DNA of 64,000 nt from Heliomarina sp018223035 (GTDB taxonomy: Bacteria > Pseudomonadota > Alphaproteobacteria > Rhodobacterales > Rhodobacteraceae), in assembly GCA_018223035.1 (NCBI GenBank), contig JAAEZD010000003.1, positions 1 to 64,000 on the forward strand. Reading direction: 5' to 3'. The notes under the pieces are model-generated. The model searched no databases. It saw nothing but the letters and a program-made list of their open reading frames with translations, and was not told where the DNA came from. Position 1 is the stretch's first letter; every line of letters starts with the position of its first letter. Below are positions 54,304 through 63,470 of this stretch, one piece after another. Position numbers and translations under genes: made by a program.

Positions 54304-54759
54304 ATGTTAGATGACATTGACCGCCGCATTCTCCGCCAGTTCCAGGCTGAACCGAGTCTTTCTGTCTCCGAACTGGCAGACAGGGCGCGAGTAACGCCTG
54401 CAATGTGTTGGCGACGGCTCGAAAAGATGGAAAGCAACGGGGTCATCCTTGGCCAGGAAGCAATCATCGACTGGGCGGCTCTTGACTATACCGTCGAAGT
54501 AAGCCTTCGATTCACCTTGGAAAAAGCGGAACCTCGCGCTTTTGACGAATTTCTTGCAGAGGCACGGAAGGTACCGGAAGTTCTCGAGATCCAGACTTTT
54601 CTGGGTCGGGTCGACGTCAGACTCTCTGTGATCGCAAAAGATCTGGCTCATTATCAGTCGTTGTATCGTGACAGGATTCTCACCCTGCCCCATATCGCCG
54701 ACATAGAAGCCCTTATGCATATCGCGCGGATCAAATCCGACAAGGTTCTGCCAGTATGA
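54304..54759 (+). CDS. Lrp/AsnC-family transcriptional regulator (first of tandem pair)
   Basis: This is a 151-residue regulator with an N-terminal winged helix (DDIDRRILRQFQ, then SVSELADRARVTPAMCWRRL). A C-terminal RAM ligand domain (VLEIQTFLGRVDVRLSVIAK) follows. It overlaps the second regulator by ATGA, so both are made from one message and could form a hetero-oligomer. The divergent neighbour is ilvC, an amino-acid gene of the kind such proteins control. The effector is unknown. Confidence 0.88.
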   Translation: MLDDIDRRILRQFQAEPSLSVSELADRARVTPAMCWRRLEKMESNGVILGQEAIIDWAALDYTVEVSLRFTLEKAEPRAFDEFLAEARKVPEVLEIQTFLGRVDVRLSVIAKDLAHYQSLYRDRILTLPHIADIEALMHIARIKSDKVLPV

Positions 54760-55214
54760 CGGAAATTGACGATATCGATCGCAAACTGCTGAGTGCGCTG
54801 GTTCAGGACGCCACGCAAAGCGCGAGCGCGTTGGGTCGCAAATTCGGCCTTTCGCAACCGGCAACGTGGCGGCGCATTCGCCGGCTGGAAGACGCTGGCA
54901 TCCTGAAAGGGCGCCAGCTTCGCCTCAACGCCGAGGCTCTTGGTTTTGGCGTCACTGTTTTCGTGGGCATCAAACTCGCCCGCAAGGCACAGCCAAGTCT
55001 TGCCGATTTCGAAAGAGCGGTCAGCGCGATCCCCGAGGTGCAGACAGTCGAGCACGTGCTCGGTCTCTACGATTTCCGTCTTCGGGTCGTGGCCCGCGAT
55101 CTGTCTGACTTCGAGCGCATCCTCAGGCGCAGGATAATGACGCTTCCAGGTGCCGGCGATCTTGAGGCGAATGTTCTGCTGAGCGAAGAAAGGCTGCCCG
55201 GCCCCCTCGGGTGA
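54756..55214 (+). CDS. Lrp/AsnC-family transcriptional regulator (second of tandem pair)
   Basis: The 152-residue protein has the same architecture as the first but only moderate identity. The helix-turn-helix is DDIDRKLLSALVQD, then ALGRKFGLSQPATWRRIRRL. The RAM part is VQTVEHVLGLYDFRLRVVARD. It overlaps the first gene by four bases and is followed 67 bases later by a class V aminotransferase gene in the same direction, a possible target. The pair is complete and of normal length. Confidence 0.88.
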   Translation: MTEIDDIDRKLLSALVQDATQSASALGRKFGLSQPATWRRIRRLEDAGILKGRQLRLNAEALGFGVTVFVGIKLARKAQPSLADFERAVSAIPEVQTVEHVLGLYDFRLRVVARDLSDFERILRRRIMTLPGAGDLEANVLLSEERLPGPLG

Positions 55215-55281
55215 TCACAGAGGTTTTGCCAATCGTCTCGCTGATCGCTATCAGGTTAGGCAGGTTCAGAAAGGACATCCC

Positions 55282-56409
55282 ATGCCAGCTTTGCTTGAGA
55301 CTGTAGATCCTGACGGATTGGAAGAATTCTCGGTCGTGTTTACGGACCGATCGCTGAACCACATGTCCATGAAATTCCAGAAAGTCATGCGTGATCTTTC
55401 CGATGGGCTGAAGGAAGTCTATCGGGCCGACGGCGTGGCCATTGTCCCCGGTGGCGGTACGTATGCAATGGAAGCCGTAGCGCGTCAGTTCGCCCAGGGG
55501 CAGGATGTACTGGTGGTCCGCAATGGATGGTTTTCCTATCGCTGGAGCCAGATCATTGAAACAGGCAGCCTGACGTCTTCGGCCACCGTCATGAAAGCGC
55601 GCCCGGTTGGCAACAGTTCTCCCTCGCCTTTCGCTCCAGCCCCGATCGATGAGGTTGTTGAGACGATACGCCGAGAAAAGCCATCAGTTGTCTTCGCGCC
55701 TCATGTAGAAACTTCGGCAGGTGTTATTCTGCCCGACGACTATATCGCGTCGCTTGCAGAGGCGGCGCATGACGTCGGTGCATTGATGGTGCTGGATTGC
55801 ATCGCGTCCGGCTGTGCGTGGGTAGACATGAAATCCACGGGCGTCGATGTATTGATCAGCGCACCGCAAAAAGGGTGGAGCTCATCTCCTTCGGCGGGTC
55901 TCGTGATGATGTCGGCAGAAGCTCTGGCCCGTCTGGAAGAGACACAATCCGACAGCTTTGCCATAGATCTCAAAAAGTGGCAGCAGATCATGGCCGCCTA
56001 TGAAAGCGGCGGGCACGCCTATCACGCCACAATGCCGACCGACGCGCTCTGCGATTTCCGGGACACCATGATGGAATCGCGTGACTATGGTTTCGACCGT
56101 CTGCGGGAAGCGCAGTGGAAACTGGGCGAGGGCGTTCGCGCTATGCTCGCTGACAAAGGCATTGTCTCTGTGGCAGCCGATGGATTTGGCGCGCCGGGTG
56201 TCGTCGTCAGCTACACCGACTCGCCCGACATACAATCCGGACGCGCCTTCGCCGCGAAGGGAATGCAGATCGCCGCCGGTGTGCCGCTTCAGTGCGACGA
56301 GCCCGAAAACTTCCAGACCTTCAGACTTGGCCTCTTTGGTCTCGACAAGCTTTACGATGTCGACGCTACTCTGGCCCGGCTCAAGAAGGTTCTCGACCAG
56401 GTGATCTAA
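55282..56409 (+). CDS. Class V aminotransferase (alanine-glyoxylate/serine-pyruvate type)
   Basis: This is a 375-residue PLP enzyme. GGGTYAMEAVARQF lies near residue 58 (phosphate-binding turn) and VLDCIASGCAWVDMK in the centre. The Schiff-base lysine is in LISAPQKGWSSSPSAGLV near residue 197. Members transfer amino groups between alanine or serine and glyoxylate or pyruvate. The start at 55282 has GAAAGGACATCCC upstream. It follows the tandem Lrp regulators and converges with the UbiH-type gene, overlapping by four bases. The exact substrate is not certain. Confidence 0.85.
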   Translation: MPALLETVDPDGLEEFSVVFTDRSLNHMSMKFQKVMRDLSDGLKEVYRADGVAIVPGGGTYAMEAVARQFAQGQDVLVVRNGWFSYRWSQIIETGSLTSSATVMKARPVGNSSPSPFAPAPIDEVVETIRREKPSVVFAPHVETSAGVILPDDYIASLAEAAHDVGALMVLDCIASGCAWVDMKSTGVDVLISAPQKGWSSSPSAGLVMMSAEALARLEETQSDSFAIDLKKWQQIMAAYESGGHAYHATMPTDALCDFRDTMMESRDYGFDRLREAQWKLGEGVRAMLADKGIVSVAADGFGAPGVVVSYTDSPDIQSGRAFAAKGMQIAAGVPLQCDEPENFQTFRLGLFGLDKLYDVDATLARLKKVLDQVI

Positions 56410-57602
56410 GCAACGCCAAGCCCCATGCGCATAAGCATGTGCCGGATCTGGGGGAGTGCATAAAGGGCGCTTAACCCGGCGGCCCTGACATCCCGCAGAG
56501 CTCGGGCATCCGCCATTGATGCCCGGTTCAGCAGATCGATCCCTTGAACGCGCAACCGGATATCGCTCATGCGTGCCTTGTCGTAGGCCGTTAGCATGTC
56601 GGCACATCCAAGATCGTCCGGGTATTTCTCGGCCAGTTCCGTCAGGCAGCGCAAATCGGCAAGTGACATGTTAAGTCCCTGAGCGCCGATGGGCGGAACG
56701 ACATGGGCGGCCTCGGCCATCAGAGCGACTCGTTCTGCCTGCATGGATTCTGCATGCTGACTCGTAATTGGCCAAAGCGCCCGGCCGGTGGCCAGATGAA
56801 TTTCACCCATCAGACCGCAGGCTCTTTCATTCACGGCAACTTCAAAGGCATCGTCAGAAAGCGCATGCAGTTCCTGCGCCTTTGGTCCGGTCTCCATCCA
56901 GACGACAGCAGAGGATGGTTTTCCTTCGTGATCCGGCAGTGGGACCAGTGTAAAAGGTCCGCCGCTTCGATGGATTTCGGTCGAAACGTTTTCGTGTGGC
57001 AGAGTGTGCGTCACAGCAAAGGCCAGCGCCTTCTGGCCATAGTGCCTTTTAGTAATAGCAATTCCCGCGGCCTCACGGGTAAACGAATTTCGTCCATCCG
57101 CAGCAATGACAAGACGCGTGGAAACCTTTGAACCGTCGCTTAATCCGACACGCGCTTCGCCCATTCGGGTAAAGAGCGAATTCGTACTCACTCCGGGTCG
57201 GAAACTGACGGAAGGCAGATCCGTAAACTGGGAAAGGAATTCTCGCCGCAGCAACCAGTTCGGCAGATTCCATCCGAATGGCTGATCAGAAATCTCGTCA
57301 GCTCGAAATTCCCGGACCACTCTCGGCTCGGAAGTCTCACCGCCGGCATCGACAATTCGCATGACGCGCAGTGGCATGGCATGAGGGGCCAAACACTGCC
57401 ACAGCCCGAATTTCTCAAGCAAAGCTTTGGCAGGTTGCAGGATCGCCGTGGTGCGAAGGTCTGAGCCCGACGCATCGCGCGACGTTATCGGTGGAGCCGG
57501 ATCCACGCATGTCACGTCATAGCCCATTGCCCCGAAAACGGCTGCCGCGGTCAGGCCAGCGATACCTCCACCCGAAACGAGAACGTCGCTTTGTTCCGGC
57601 AT
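56406..57602 (-). CDS. UbiH/Coq6-family FAD hydroxylase
   Basis: The 398-residue monooxygenase has the dinucleotide motif VLVSGGGIAGLTAAAVFGAM at the N-terminus and the mid-protein motif RLVIAADGRNSFTREAAGI. The C-terminal FAD motif is RVALMAEAAHVVPPIGAQGLN. These are the three signatures of the ubiquinone-biosynthesis hydroxylases (UbiH, UbiF, Coq6). It adds an oxygen to the ubiquinone ring precursor; which position cannot be told. The start at 57602 is ATG with GAGAGGATAGCC upstream. It is separated by 52 bases from the nucleotidase gene on the same strand. Confidence 0.87.
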   Translation of the reverse strand: MPEQSDVLVSGGGIAGLTAAAVFGAMGYDVTCVDPAPPITSRDASGSDLRTTAILQPAKALLEKFGLWQCLAPHAMPLRVMRIVDAGGETSEPRVVREFRADEISDQPFGWNLPNWLLRREFLSQFTDLPSVSFRPGVSTNSLFTRMGEARVGLSDGSKVSTRLVIAADGRNSFTREAAGIAITKRHYGQKALAFAVTHTLPHENVSTEIHRSGGPFTLVPLPDHEGKPSSAVVWMETGPKAQELHALSDDAFEVAVNERACGLMGEIHLATGRALWPITSQHAESMQAERVALMAEAAHVVPPIGAQGLNMSLADLRCLTELAEKYPDDLGCADMLTAYDKARMSDIRLRVQGIDLLNRASMADARALRDVRAAGLSALYALPQIRHMLMRMGLGVA

Positions 57603-57654
57603 GGCTATCCTCTCTCCATGTTATCGAGACGGCTTTCACCGTTGCTATGTCACA

Positions 57655-58299
57655 TTAGATAAGTCTGGCAACGAATGATGCCAGATCGTCGGTATGGTGA
57701 TGTATGTGGTCCGCCTCCAGACGATCAGGTGCAACGTGAACAGTCTGCATGCCCATCGCATGCGGCGCCACAAGATTGCGGGCATCATCTTCGAACATCG
57801 CCGCCCGCCCTGGGTTCAGACCGTCGAGCGCAAACACCATTTCAAAGGCCTCGCGTTCAGGTTTTGGAAGAAACTGCGCATGCTCGACGCCATAGATACC
57901 ATCGAATACCTCGCTCAGGCCGCGCGCCTTTAGTACGTTTTCCGCGTATGGCCGTGTACCGTTTGTGTACACGATACGCCTTCCGGGTAATGCGGCAATT
58001 GCTGCTGCTAAGGCTAGGTCTTCTTCGAGATGATCAAAGGAGATTTCATGCACCTTGGTCAGATACGGCCCTGGATCGACTCCGTGAACCCTCATAAGCC
58101 CTGCAAGAGTGGTTCCGTAGGTGCGCCAATACTCCGAGCGCAACTTGTCAGCCTCCTCAGCGTCCACGGAAAGCGTATCCATGACATATTTGGTCATGTG
58201 GACTTCGATCTGATCAAAGAGGCGCACAGAGGGCGGATAAAGAGTGTTGTCGAGGTCAAAGACCCAAGTCTCGACATGGCTGAATGATGTTTTGATCAT
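57655..58299 (-). CDS. HAD-family pyrimidine 5'-nucleotidase
   Basis: This 214-residue phosphatase has HAD motif I VFDLDNTLYPP at residues 14-24 and motif II VYTNGTRPYAENVL. Motif III/IV is KPEREAFEMV, then MFEDDARNLVAPHAMG. The pattern matches the alphaproteobacterial pyrimidine 5'-nucleotidase type, which dephosphorylates pyrimidine or noncanonical nucleotides. The start is ATG at 58299. It lies upstream of the UbiH-type gene on the same strand, and the GntR gene is divergent. Confidence 0.85.
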   Translation of the reverse strand: MIKTSFSHVETWVFDLDNTLYPPSVRLFDQIEVHMTKYVMDTLSVDAEEADKLRSEYWRTYGTTLAGLMRVHGVDPGPYLTKVHEISFDHLEEDLALAAAIAALPGRRIVYTNGTRPYAENVLKARGLSEVFDGIYGVEHAQFLPKPEREAFEMVFALDGLNPGRAAMFEDDARNLVAPHAMGMQTVHVAPDRLEADHIHHHTDDLASFVARLI

Positions 58300-58378
58300 T
58301 GGGAGGCTCTAGCTCAGCACCAACGGGTTTTCAACGGCGGGCTTGATCCGGTCACGGCGCCGCGAGTAGACACTAGGG

Positions 58379-59044
58379 ATGAAATCTTCCGGTGGCCATA
58401 TGAAAGAAACCAAACCGGCGCAGACGGATGCGTACAGCCTGATCCTCGAAGCGATTGACATGGGTGATTACAAGCCCGGCGACCGGTTGGTCGAGAGCGA
58501 TCTTGCAGAGCGGCTGGGCGTCTCGCGCACACCCGTGCGCGAAGCCTTGCAGCGGCTCGAAACACAATCACTCTTGGCCCGAGACGGCCGTTCGCTCATC
58601 GTGGCTTCACTGGATCACAACCAGATGGCCGAACTCTATGTCGTGCGCCGCGAATTGGAAGGCTTGGCCGCCCGTCTTGCTGCCCGCCACGCGAACGAAG
58701 AAGAGATTACAGTTCTGCGTGAGATGGTAGAGGCGGACGACGCCCTGATCCACGACCCGCCTGCGCTTGCACGGTCCAACCGGCGCTTTCACAAGCAGAT
58801 ACAGCTTGCCTCGCACAACAGATATTTGGTGCAACAACTGGATCTGGTGCACCGGACGATGGCCTTGATGGCGACAACTTCCTTGGCAGCGGAAGGTCGC
58901 GGTGAAATCGCTCAGGCCGAACATCGCAAAATTGTAGCGGCAATAGAAAAACGCGATGAGGATTCCGCGGAACATGCCTTACAGAACCATATCTCGGTCG
59001 CCTTCAAAACAAGATTGAAACAGGATGCCGACAGGCGCGGTTGA
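58379..59044 (+). CDS. GntR-family transcriptional regulator (FCD domain)
   Basis: This 221-residue regulator has the GntR winged helix (DYKPGDRLVESDLAERLGVS, then RTPVREALQRLETQSLL). An all-helical FCD domain follows, with metal-binding histidines plausible around RSNRRFHKQIQLASHNRYL and AEHRKIVAAIEKRDEDSAEH. Members respond to organic acids. Two starts are possible, 58379 and 58400. I keep the longer one, which has TAGGG directly before it. It is divergent from the nucleotidase and converges with the glycosyltransferase. The target gene is not evident. Confidence 0.85.
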   Translation: MKSSGGHMKETKPAQTDAYSLILEAIDMGDYKPGDRLVESDLAERLGVSRTPVREALQRLETQSLLARDGRSLIVASLDHNQMAELYVVRRELEGLAARLAARHANEEEITVLREMVEADDALIHDPPALARSNRRFHKQIQLASHNRYLVQQLDLVHRTMALMATTSLAAEGRGEIAQAEHRKIVAAIEKRDEDSAEHALQNHISVAFKTRLKQDADRRG

Positions 59045-59047
59045 CGA

Positions 59048-60919
59048 TCAGACACATTCGTCAGCCAAGACAACGCCGTGCTGGGTCTTGTCCCAATAAT
59101 ACGGCGCCACCATCAGCTCTACCAATGCCTTGATCGCGGCGACTGTACCTAACGGAAAATACAACAGCATCGCTGGCACCCATATCATCAGAAAACGCCT
59201 GTCGGATTTCGATACAGCAAGCATTGCGATGATGAACCCCATCAACTCGATGCAGAAAAAGAACAGCATCACGCCTAGGAGATACTCATAGGGTGCGAAT
59301 CCCTCCAACGGGTGCGGAATGCCAAATAGAAAGAGCCAGAAGGTCCAGATGAAAGGGGCCAACAGGAACTGGCTGAGAGTGCCGAGAAAGAACGCCTGAA
59401 AGCTTAGGAACTTGAGGGGACCAATGTCGCGGTAGAGCTTCAAGGGACGCCGCATGTGAACGACATATGTGACCATGAATCCCTTTAGCCATCGCGATCT
59501 CTGTTTTATCCATGGCCAGACCCGACAGTTCGCTTCCTCATAGGTCACGGTATCGATCATTTCCGTGCGGTAACCCCACCGGGAAAGCCGTACGCCAAGA
59601 TCAGCATCTTCGGTCACGTTGTGAGCGTCCCATCCTCCAAGCTCTTCCAGCTTGTCCCTGCGAAAAAAAAGTGTTGTACCGCCGAGCGGAACGATCAGAC
59701 CGAGGCGTGCGAGTCCCGGCAGGATGACACGAAACCAGGCGGCGTATTCGATGGTAAAGCAGCGTGAAATCCAGTTGGTCCGTGGATTGTAATAATCCAG
59801 CACGCCCTGAAGACAGACAACATCATCGGGCGCCGATGCAAACCTTTCGACGACGCGCTCGATTTGGTCAAAAGCCGGTGCATCCTCGGCATCCCAAACT
59901 CCCACGATTTCGCCCCCGCAGAAGTCCAGCGCATAGTTCATCGCGCGTGGCTTCGTTTTGATGCCTCCGATTGCGGGAACCTCCACGACACGCATCCATC
60001 TGGGCAAGGTTGTTTCGGCAAGTGTACGGCGGGTCACATCATCCCGTTCTTCCAGGACCAAAAGCACCTCAAGAACCGCCTTTGGGTACGTCAGACGACT
60101 AAGCCGGGCCACCAGCGTTTTTACGATCTCTTTTTCCCGATAAAGGGGAACAAGGACTGAGACTTTTGGTTTGCGCAGGTTCTCTGCCGGCACCACGGCC
60201 CGACCACGCGGTACGGCAAGAAGGTCGTTGTCAGTCATATGAGCTATGAACGCCGTGAACCTGAGACAAGCAAACAGAACAAGAGCAGAAAGCGCGACAA
60301 GAGTGGCAAAGAAGTACCCGAGTGTCGGAAAGTTGTAAAAGCCTGTTCCGCTAGCCACGAGGAGAAGAGGTAAAATCAGGCGCGCGCTCCAATGCCAGCT
60401 CCGGCAACTGAATTCAGCCGCAACCCGTTCATTGGCTTCGAGGGCCAGCTGGCGCCCGAACAACAAGCCGATAGATCTTGTCATATCGTCGGATTCGCCA
60501 AGCGCCGGTGCGAGAGATCCGAAATTCGCTTCAAGACTGCCGCGAAAGTCATCAAAGCGATCAGGGCGTTCCGTGGCAATCAGGACGCGTTCGCCGTCAT
60601 TCTTCCAAGGCAGAAGGCGGTTTCGAACCCAGAAACGCGGCGGTCGAGATTTGCACAGTTCCGTGTCTATTGGTTCTTTATCAAAGTCCGCTTTAGGCAG
60701 GGGGAACTGCTGCGCAAGGACTTTTTCGACATCCTGCTTCTTCGCGATTCCTTCGGCAACAAGGATTTCACCCAAGGGAGCGTTGATTGTTGTCTGAAGC
60801 TGAAGCGCGGCTACCAGTTGCGAAGAGGTGATCGATCCGTTGTCAACCAAGTGACGGCCGATTGGCATCCGCTCGGCAGTATTGGCACCACCATCGTGAA
60901 CCAAGGGACCTCTTTCCAT
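59048..60919 (-). CDS. Membrane glycosyltransferase (GT2) with N-terminal MshE-N domain
   Basis: The 623-residue fusion starts with an MshEN/GspE-N-type domain (about 18-150: PIGRHLVDNGSITSSQLVAA and PLGEILVAEGIAKKQDVEKV). Family knowledge links that domain to cyclic-di-GMP binding. Two membrane helices lie near 180-225. A GT2 domain (VSVLVPLYREKEIVKTLV) carries DAED at 343-346, TED at 437-439 and QRSRWLKG at 473-480. Several C-terminal helices follow. This layout is that of processive polysaccharide synthases. It likely exports a polymer under second-messenger control. The start is ATG at 60919. Confidence 0.83.
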   Translation of the reverse strand: MERGPLVHDGGANTAERMPIGRHLVDNGSITSSQLVAALQLQTTINAPLGEILVAEGIAKKQDVEKVLAQQFPLPKADFDKEPIDTELCKSRPPRFWVRNRLLPWKNDGERVLIATERPDRFDDFRGSLEANFGSLAPALGESDDMTRSIGLLFGRQLALEANERVAAEFSCRSWHWSARLILPLLLVASGTGFYNFPTLGYFFATLVALSALVLFACLRFTAFIAHMTDNDLLAVPRGRAVVPAENLRKPKVSVLVPLYREKEIVKTLVARLSRLTYPKAVLEVLLVLEERDDVTRRTLAETTLPRWMRVVEVPAIGGIKTKPRAMNYALDFCGGEIVGVWDAEDAPAFDQIERVVERFASAPDDVVCLQGVLDYYNPRTNWISRCFTIEYAAWFRVILPGLARLGLIVPLGGTTLFFRRDKLEELGGWDAHNVTEDADLGVRLSRWGYRTEMIDTVTYEEANCRVWPWIKQRSRWLKGFMVTYVVHMRRPLKLYRDIGPLKFLSFQAFFLGTLSQFLLAPFIWTFWLFLFGIPHPLEGFAPYEYLLGVMLFFFCIELMGFIIAMLAVSKSDRRFLMIWVPAMLLYFPLGTVAAIKALVELMVAPYYWDKTQHGVVLADECV

Positions 60920-61012
60920 GGGTAACCTGCCTCCCGAGCCGGATAGGGCAGAGTTGGCTGGTTAACCTTAAAGAGAGGTAAATTTTTCCTTGGTTGTCCT
61001 TCGGTAATTCTC

Positions 61013-62176
61013 TCAGGCGGACGCGCGTTCTTTCATTGCCTCCGCGAACCTTTCGAAAAGATAGAAGCTGTCCTGCGGCCCCGGACTTGCCTCGGGGTGG
61101 TATTGAACGGACCAGACCGGTCGATCAGTCATGCGAATACCGCAGTTGGAACCATCGAACAGCGAACGATGAGTCTCACGAACGCCATTCGGTAGCGTCT
61201 GGGCATCAACAGCAAAACCATGGTTCATGGAGGTGATTTCCACCTTACCGGTTTCAAGATCTTTTACGGGGTGGTTGGCACCATGATGACCGTGGTTCAT
61301 TTTGACCGTCTTGGCACCGAGTGCGAGGGCCAGCATCTGGTGCCCAAGGCAAATGCCGAACACTGGAAGTTCCGTTTTTCCGATCACTTCCTGAATCATG
61401 GGTACGGCGTACTCACCGGTCGCCGCAGGATCCCCGGGCCCATTGGACAGGAACAATCCATCAGGATTGTGCGCAAGCACGTCTTCCGCTGTCGCCGAAG
61501 CCGGGAGAACCGTCACATCACAGCCGACACTGGCAAGGCAGCGCAGGATGTTGCGTTTTGCGCCGTAGTCGACGGCAACGACTTTGTATTTCGGGTCTGT
61601 TTGCGCGGTGTAGCCTTCCGGCCATGCCCAACGCATTTCATTCCAACGATAGGACTGCGCGCAGGTCACATCCTTCGCCAGATCCATGCCCTCCAGCCCG
61701 CGGAAAGCGCGCGCGGCAGCAACAAGTGCCTCAATGTCGAAGTTGCCTTCGGGATTGTGCGCCAGTGCAACGTGCGGTGCTCCTTGCTGGCGGATCGCCC
61801 GGGTCAGACGTCTCGTGTCGACGCCTCCCATTGCAATCCGACCGCGTCTTTCAAGCCAGACTTTCAGTTCGTCAGCGCTTCTCCAGTTGCTAGCGACTGT
61901 CGGGTCCCACTTGACGATCATGCCTGCGGCGACCGGATCGCCGGTTTCGTCATCATCCGGGTTCACGCCCACATTGCCGATATGCGGGAAGGTAAAAGTC
62001 ACGATCTGACCTGCATAGGAAGGGTCAGTCATGATTTCCTGGTACCCGGTCATCGCCGTGTTAAAGCAAAGCTCGGCCACTGTCTGACCGATTGCTCCGA
62101 AACCGACACCGTAAAAGATTGTCCCATCGGCAAGTGCGAGACATGCAGTAGGCTTCGCGGGGGCTGTGGCGACCAT
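61013..62176 (-). CDS. carA: Carbamoyl-phosphate synthase small subunit
   Basis: This 387-residue protein has the N-terminal CPSase small-chain domain (ACLALADGTIFYGVGFGA, FNTAMTGYQEIMTDPSYAGQ). The C-terminal class I glutamine amidotransferase domain has the nucleophile in PVFGICLGHQMLALALGA, with the partner His and Glu in VQYHPEASPGPQDS. It supplies ammonia to CarB for arginine and pyrimidine synthesis; carB is not in the window. It is divergent from the GatB/YqeY gene, the arrangement common in Rhodobacteraceae. Confidence 0.96.
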   Translation of the reverse strand: MVATAPAKPTACLALADGTIFYGVGFGAIGQTVAELCFNTAMTGYQEIMTDPSYAGQIVTFTFPHIGNVGVNPDDDETGDPVAAGMIVKWDPTVASNWRSADELKVWLERRGRIAMGGVDTRRLTRAIRQQGAPHVALAHNPEGNFDIEALVAAARAFRGLEGMDLAKDVTCAQSYRWNEMRWAWPEGYTAQTDPKYKVVAVDYGAKRNILRCLASVGCDVTVLPASATAEDVLAHNPDGLFLSNGPGDPAATGEYAVPMIQEVIGKTELPVFGICLGHQMLALALGAKTVKMNHGHHGANHPVKDLETGKVEITSMNHGFAVDAQTLPNGVRETHRSLFDGSNCGIRMTDRPVWSVQYHPEASPGPQDSFYLFERFAEAMKERASA

Positions 62177-62357
62177 GATACGACTCCGATTTCGGCAAAT
62201 TCATGGAGTACTATGAGGCGGCGCAGCCTTGGTCAACCCGCAGTCGCCGTGCCGGGTTAAAGTTAAGGAAAAAGTTACGTCGCGAAAGCGATATTGTCAG
62301 AACTACACGCTTTTAGTAAAGTGAGAGACTTCATGATCCATGGGGATGGGACAAAAG

Positions 62358-62825
62358 ATGGACTTGCGGTCTAGGGTGAATGATGCCCTGAAACAGGCAA
62401 TGCGGGACAAGGCAGCGACCCGGCTTTCTACGCTCCGACTCATTAACGCGGCGATCAAAGATCAAGACATTGCCGCGCGGAGCGATGACAGCGAAGCTAA
62501 TGGGGTCGGCGACGCGGAAGTGCTTTCAATCCTTGGAAAGATGATGAAGCAACGCCATGAAAGCGCGATTGCTTACGAGGAAGGCGGCCGCCTCGATCTG
62601 TCCGACCGTGAACTGGCAGAGATGAAGGTTATCGAAGAATTCCTGCCACCGCAGCTTGACGAAGGTCAGATGACCCAGGCCGTGGATAAGGCCATTGATA
62701 GCACCGGAGCCGAAAGCATCCGGGACATGGGTAAGGTCATGGCGGAATTGAAATCCCGCTACACGGGTCAGATGGATTTCGGAAAAGTAGGTCCGTTGGT
62801 AAAGGACCGGCTGTGCTCGGGGTGA
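62358..62825 (+). CDS. GatB/YqeY-domain protein
   Basis: The 155-residue all-helical protein matches the YqeY family: RSRVNDALKQAMRDKAATRL, STLRLINAAIKDQDIAAR, EFLPPQLDEGQMTQAV and MGKVMAELKSRYTGQMD. The domain is related to the tRNA-binding tail of GatB, and a role in aminoacyl-tRNA amidation has been suggested. I use the third in-frame ATG at 62358, preceded by GGGGATGGGACA. Earlier ATGs add six nonconserved residues. It sits divergent from carA as in relatives. Confidence 0.85.
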   Translation: MDLRSRVNDALKQAMRDKAATRLSTLRLINAAIKDQDIAARSDDSEANGVGDAEVLSILGKMMKQRHESAIAYEEGGRLDLSDRELAEMKVIEEFLPPQLDEGQMTQAVDKAIDSTGAESIRDMGKVMAELKSRYTGQMDFGKVGPLVKDRLCSG

Positions 62826-62851
62826 GATAAACCCAAACAAGCGCTATATAT

Positions 62852-63337
62852 CTAGGTTCTGCTTGGCAGGATCCGGCATAAGTCATCGAAAAGCGCCCGA
62901 CGTTCGTCTTCGGACAGAAACGCACCGATTTCCACTTCCCGGCCCGCTCCCTTTAGCGTCACGTAGTAGGGGACTGGGCCGTCGTTTCCATGCATCTGCG
63001 GGCGGGCCCAGTACCGGTTGCATTCCCACTGTTTAACGTCCTTTTTGGGCGTGTGTCTTTCGAGGCGTACCAAGTCATCTGTGAGCGTCAGGATTTCCAG
63101 AATCCGCGCGTTCTTTCGGTTCTTGCCGATCGCGAACCATATTCCGAAAACGGCTGCCGCAAGGAATGGAAGCAATAGCCACAGCAGTACGCTTCCTAAC
63201 AATGCTAGAAGCGGCAAAAGAAGCATCCCGCAGGTCGCGCCGATGAATATGACGAACCCCCTTGGCTGCAGGCTTTGATGCGGCCAAAGCTTGAGGGTCC
63301 GGACGGGTTCTTCCTGACTTTCCCATTGGTATGGCAT
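62852..63337 (-). CDS. DUF2244 membrane protein
   Basis: The 161-residue protein has two adjacent helices near residues 28-70 (FVIFIGATCGMLLLPLLALL). A C-terminal soluble domain has QWECNRYWARPQM and VTLKGAGREVEIGAFLSEDE. The family is common beside cytochrome c oxidase genes in alphaproteobacteria and is thought to be linked to the membrane or oxidase, without a defined role. Here it follows ctaD on the same strand. Confidence 0.85.
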   Translation of the reverse strand: MPYQWESQEEPVRTLKLWPHQSLQPRGFVIFIGATCGMLLLPLLALLGSVLLWLLLPFLAAAVFGIWFAIGKNRKNARILEILTLTDDLVRLERHTPKKDVKQWECNRYWARPQMHGNDGPVPYYVTLKGAGREVEIGAFLSEDERRALFDDLCRILPSRT

Positions 63338-63421
63338 CGAGAGCGCCTTGTCTGAATGGATAGGGCCAGTTTAGCTCTCTTGGCCGATAAAACCTGAACT
63401 TTCGATGGCCGAATACGAAAA

Positions 63422-63445
63422 GAGCCCCGGCAAATGCCGGGGCTC
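63422..63445 (-). terminator. Terminator downstream of ctaD
   Basis: GAGCCCCGGC and GCCGGGGCTC form a perfect 10-bp stem with the loop AAAT. On the minus strand the hairpin is followed by TTTTCG. It lies 26 bases after the ctaD stop and is a strong intrinsic terminator, separating ctaD from DUF2244. Confidence 0.9.
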
Positions 63446-63470
63446 CTTATTTTCTATGCGTCCCCAGCGC

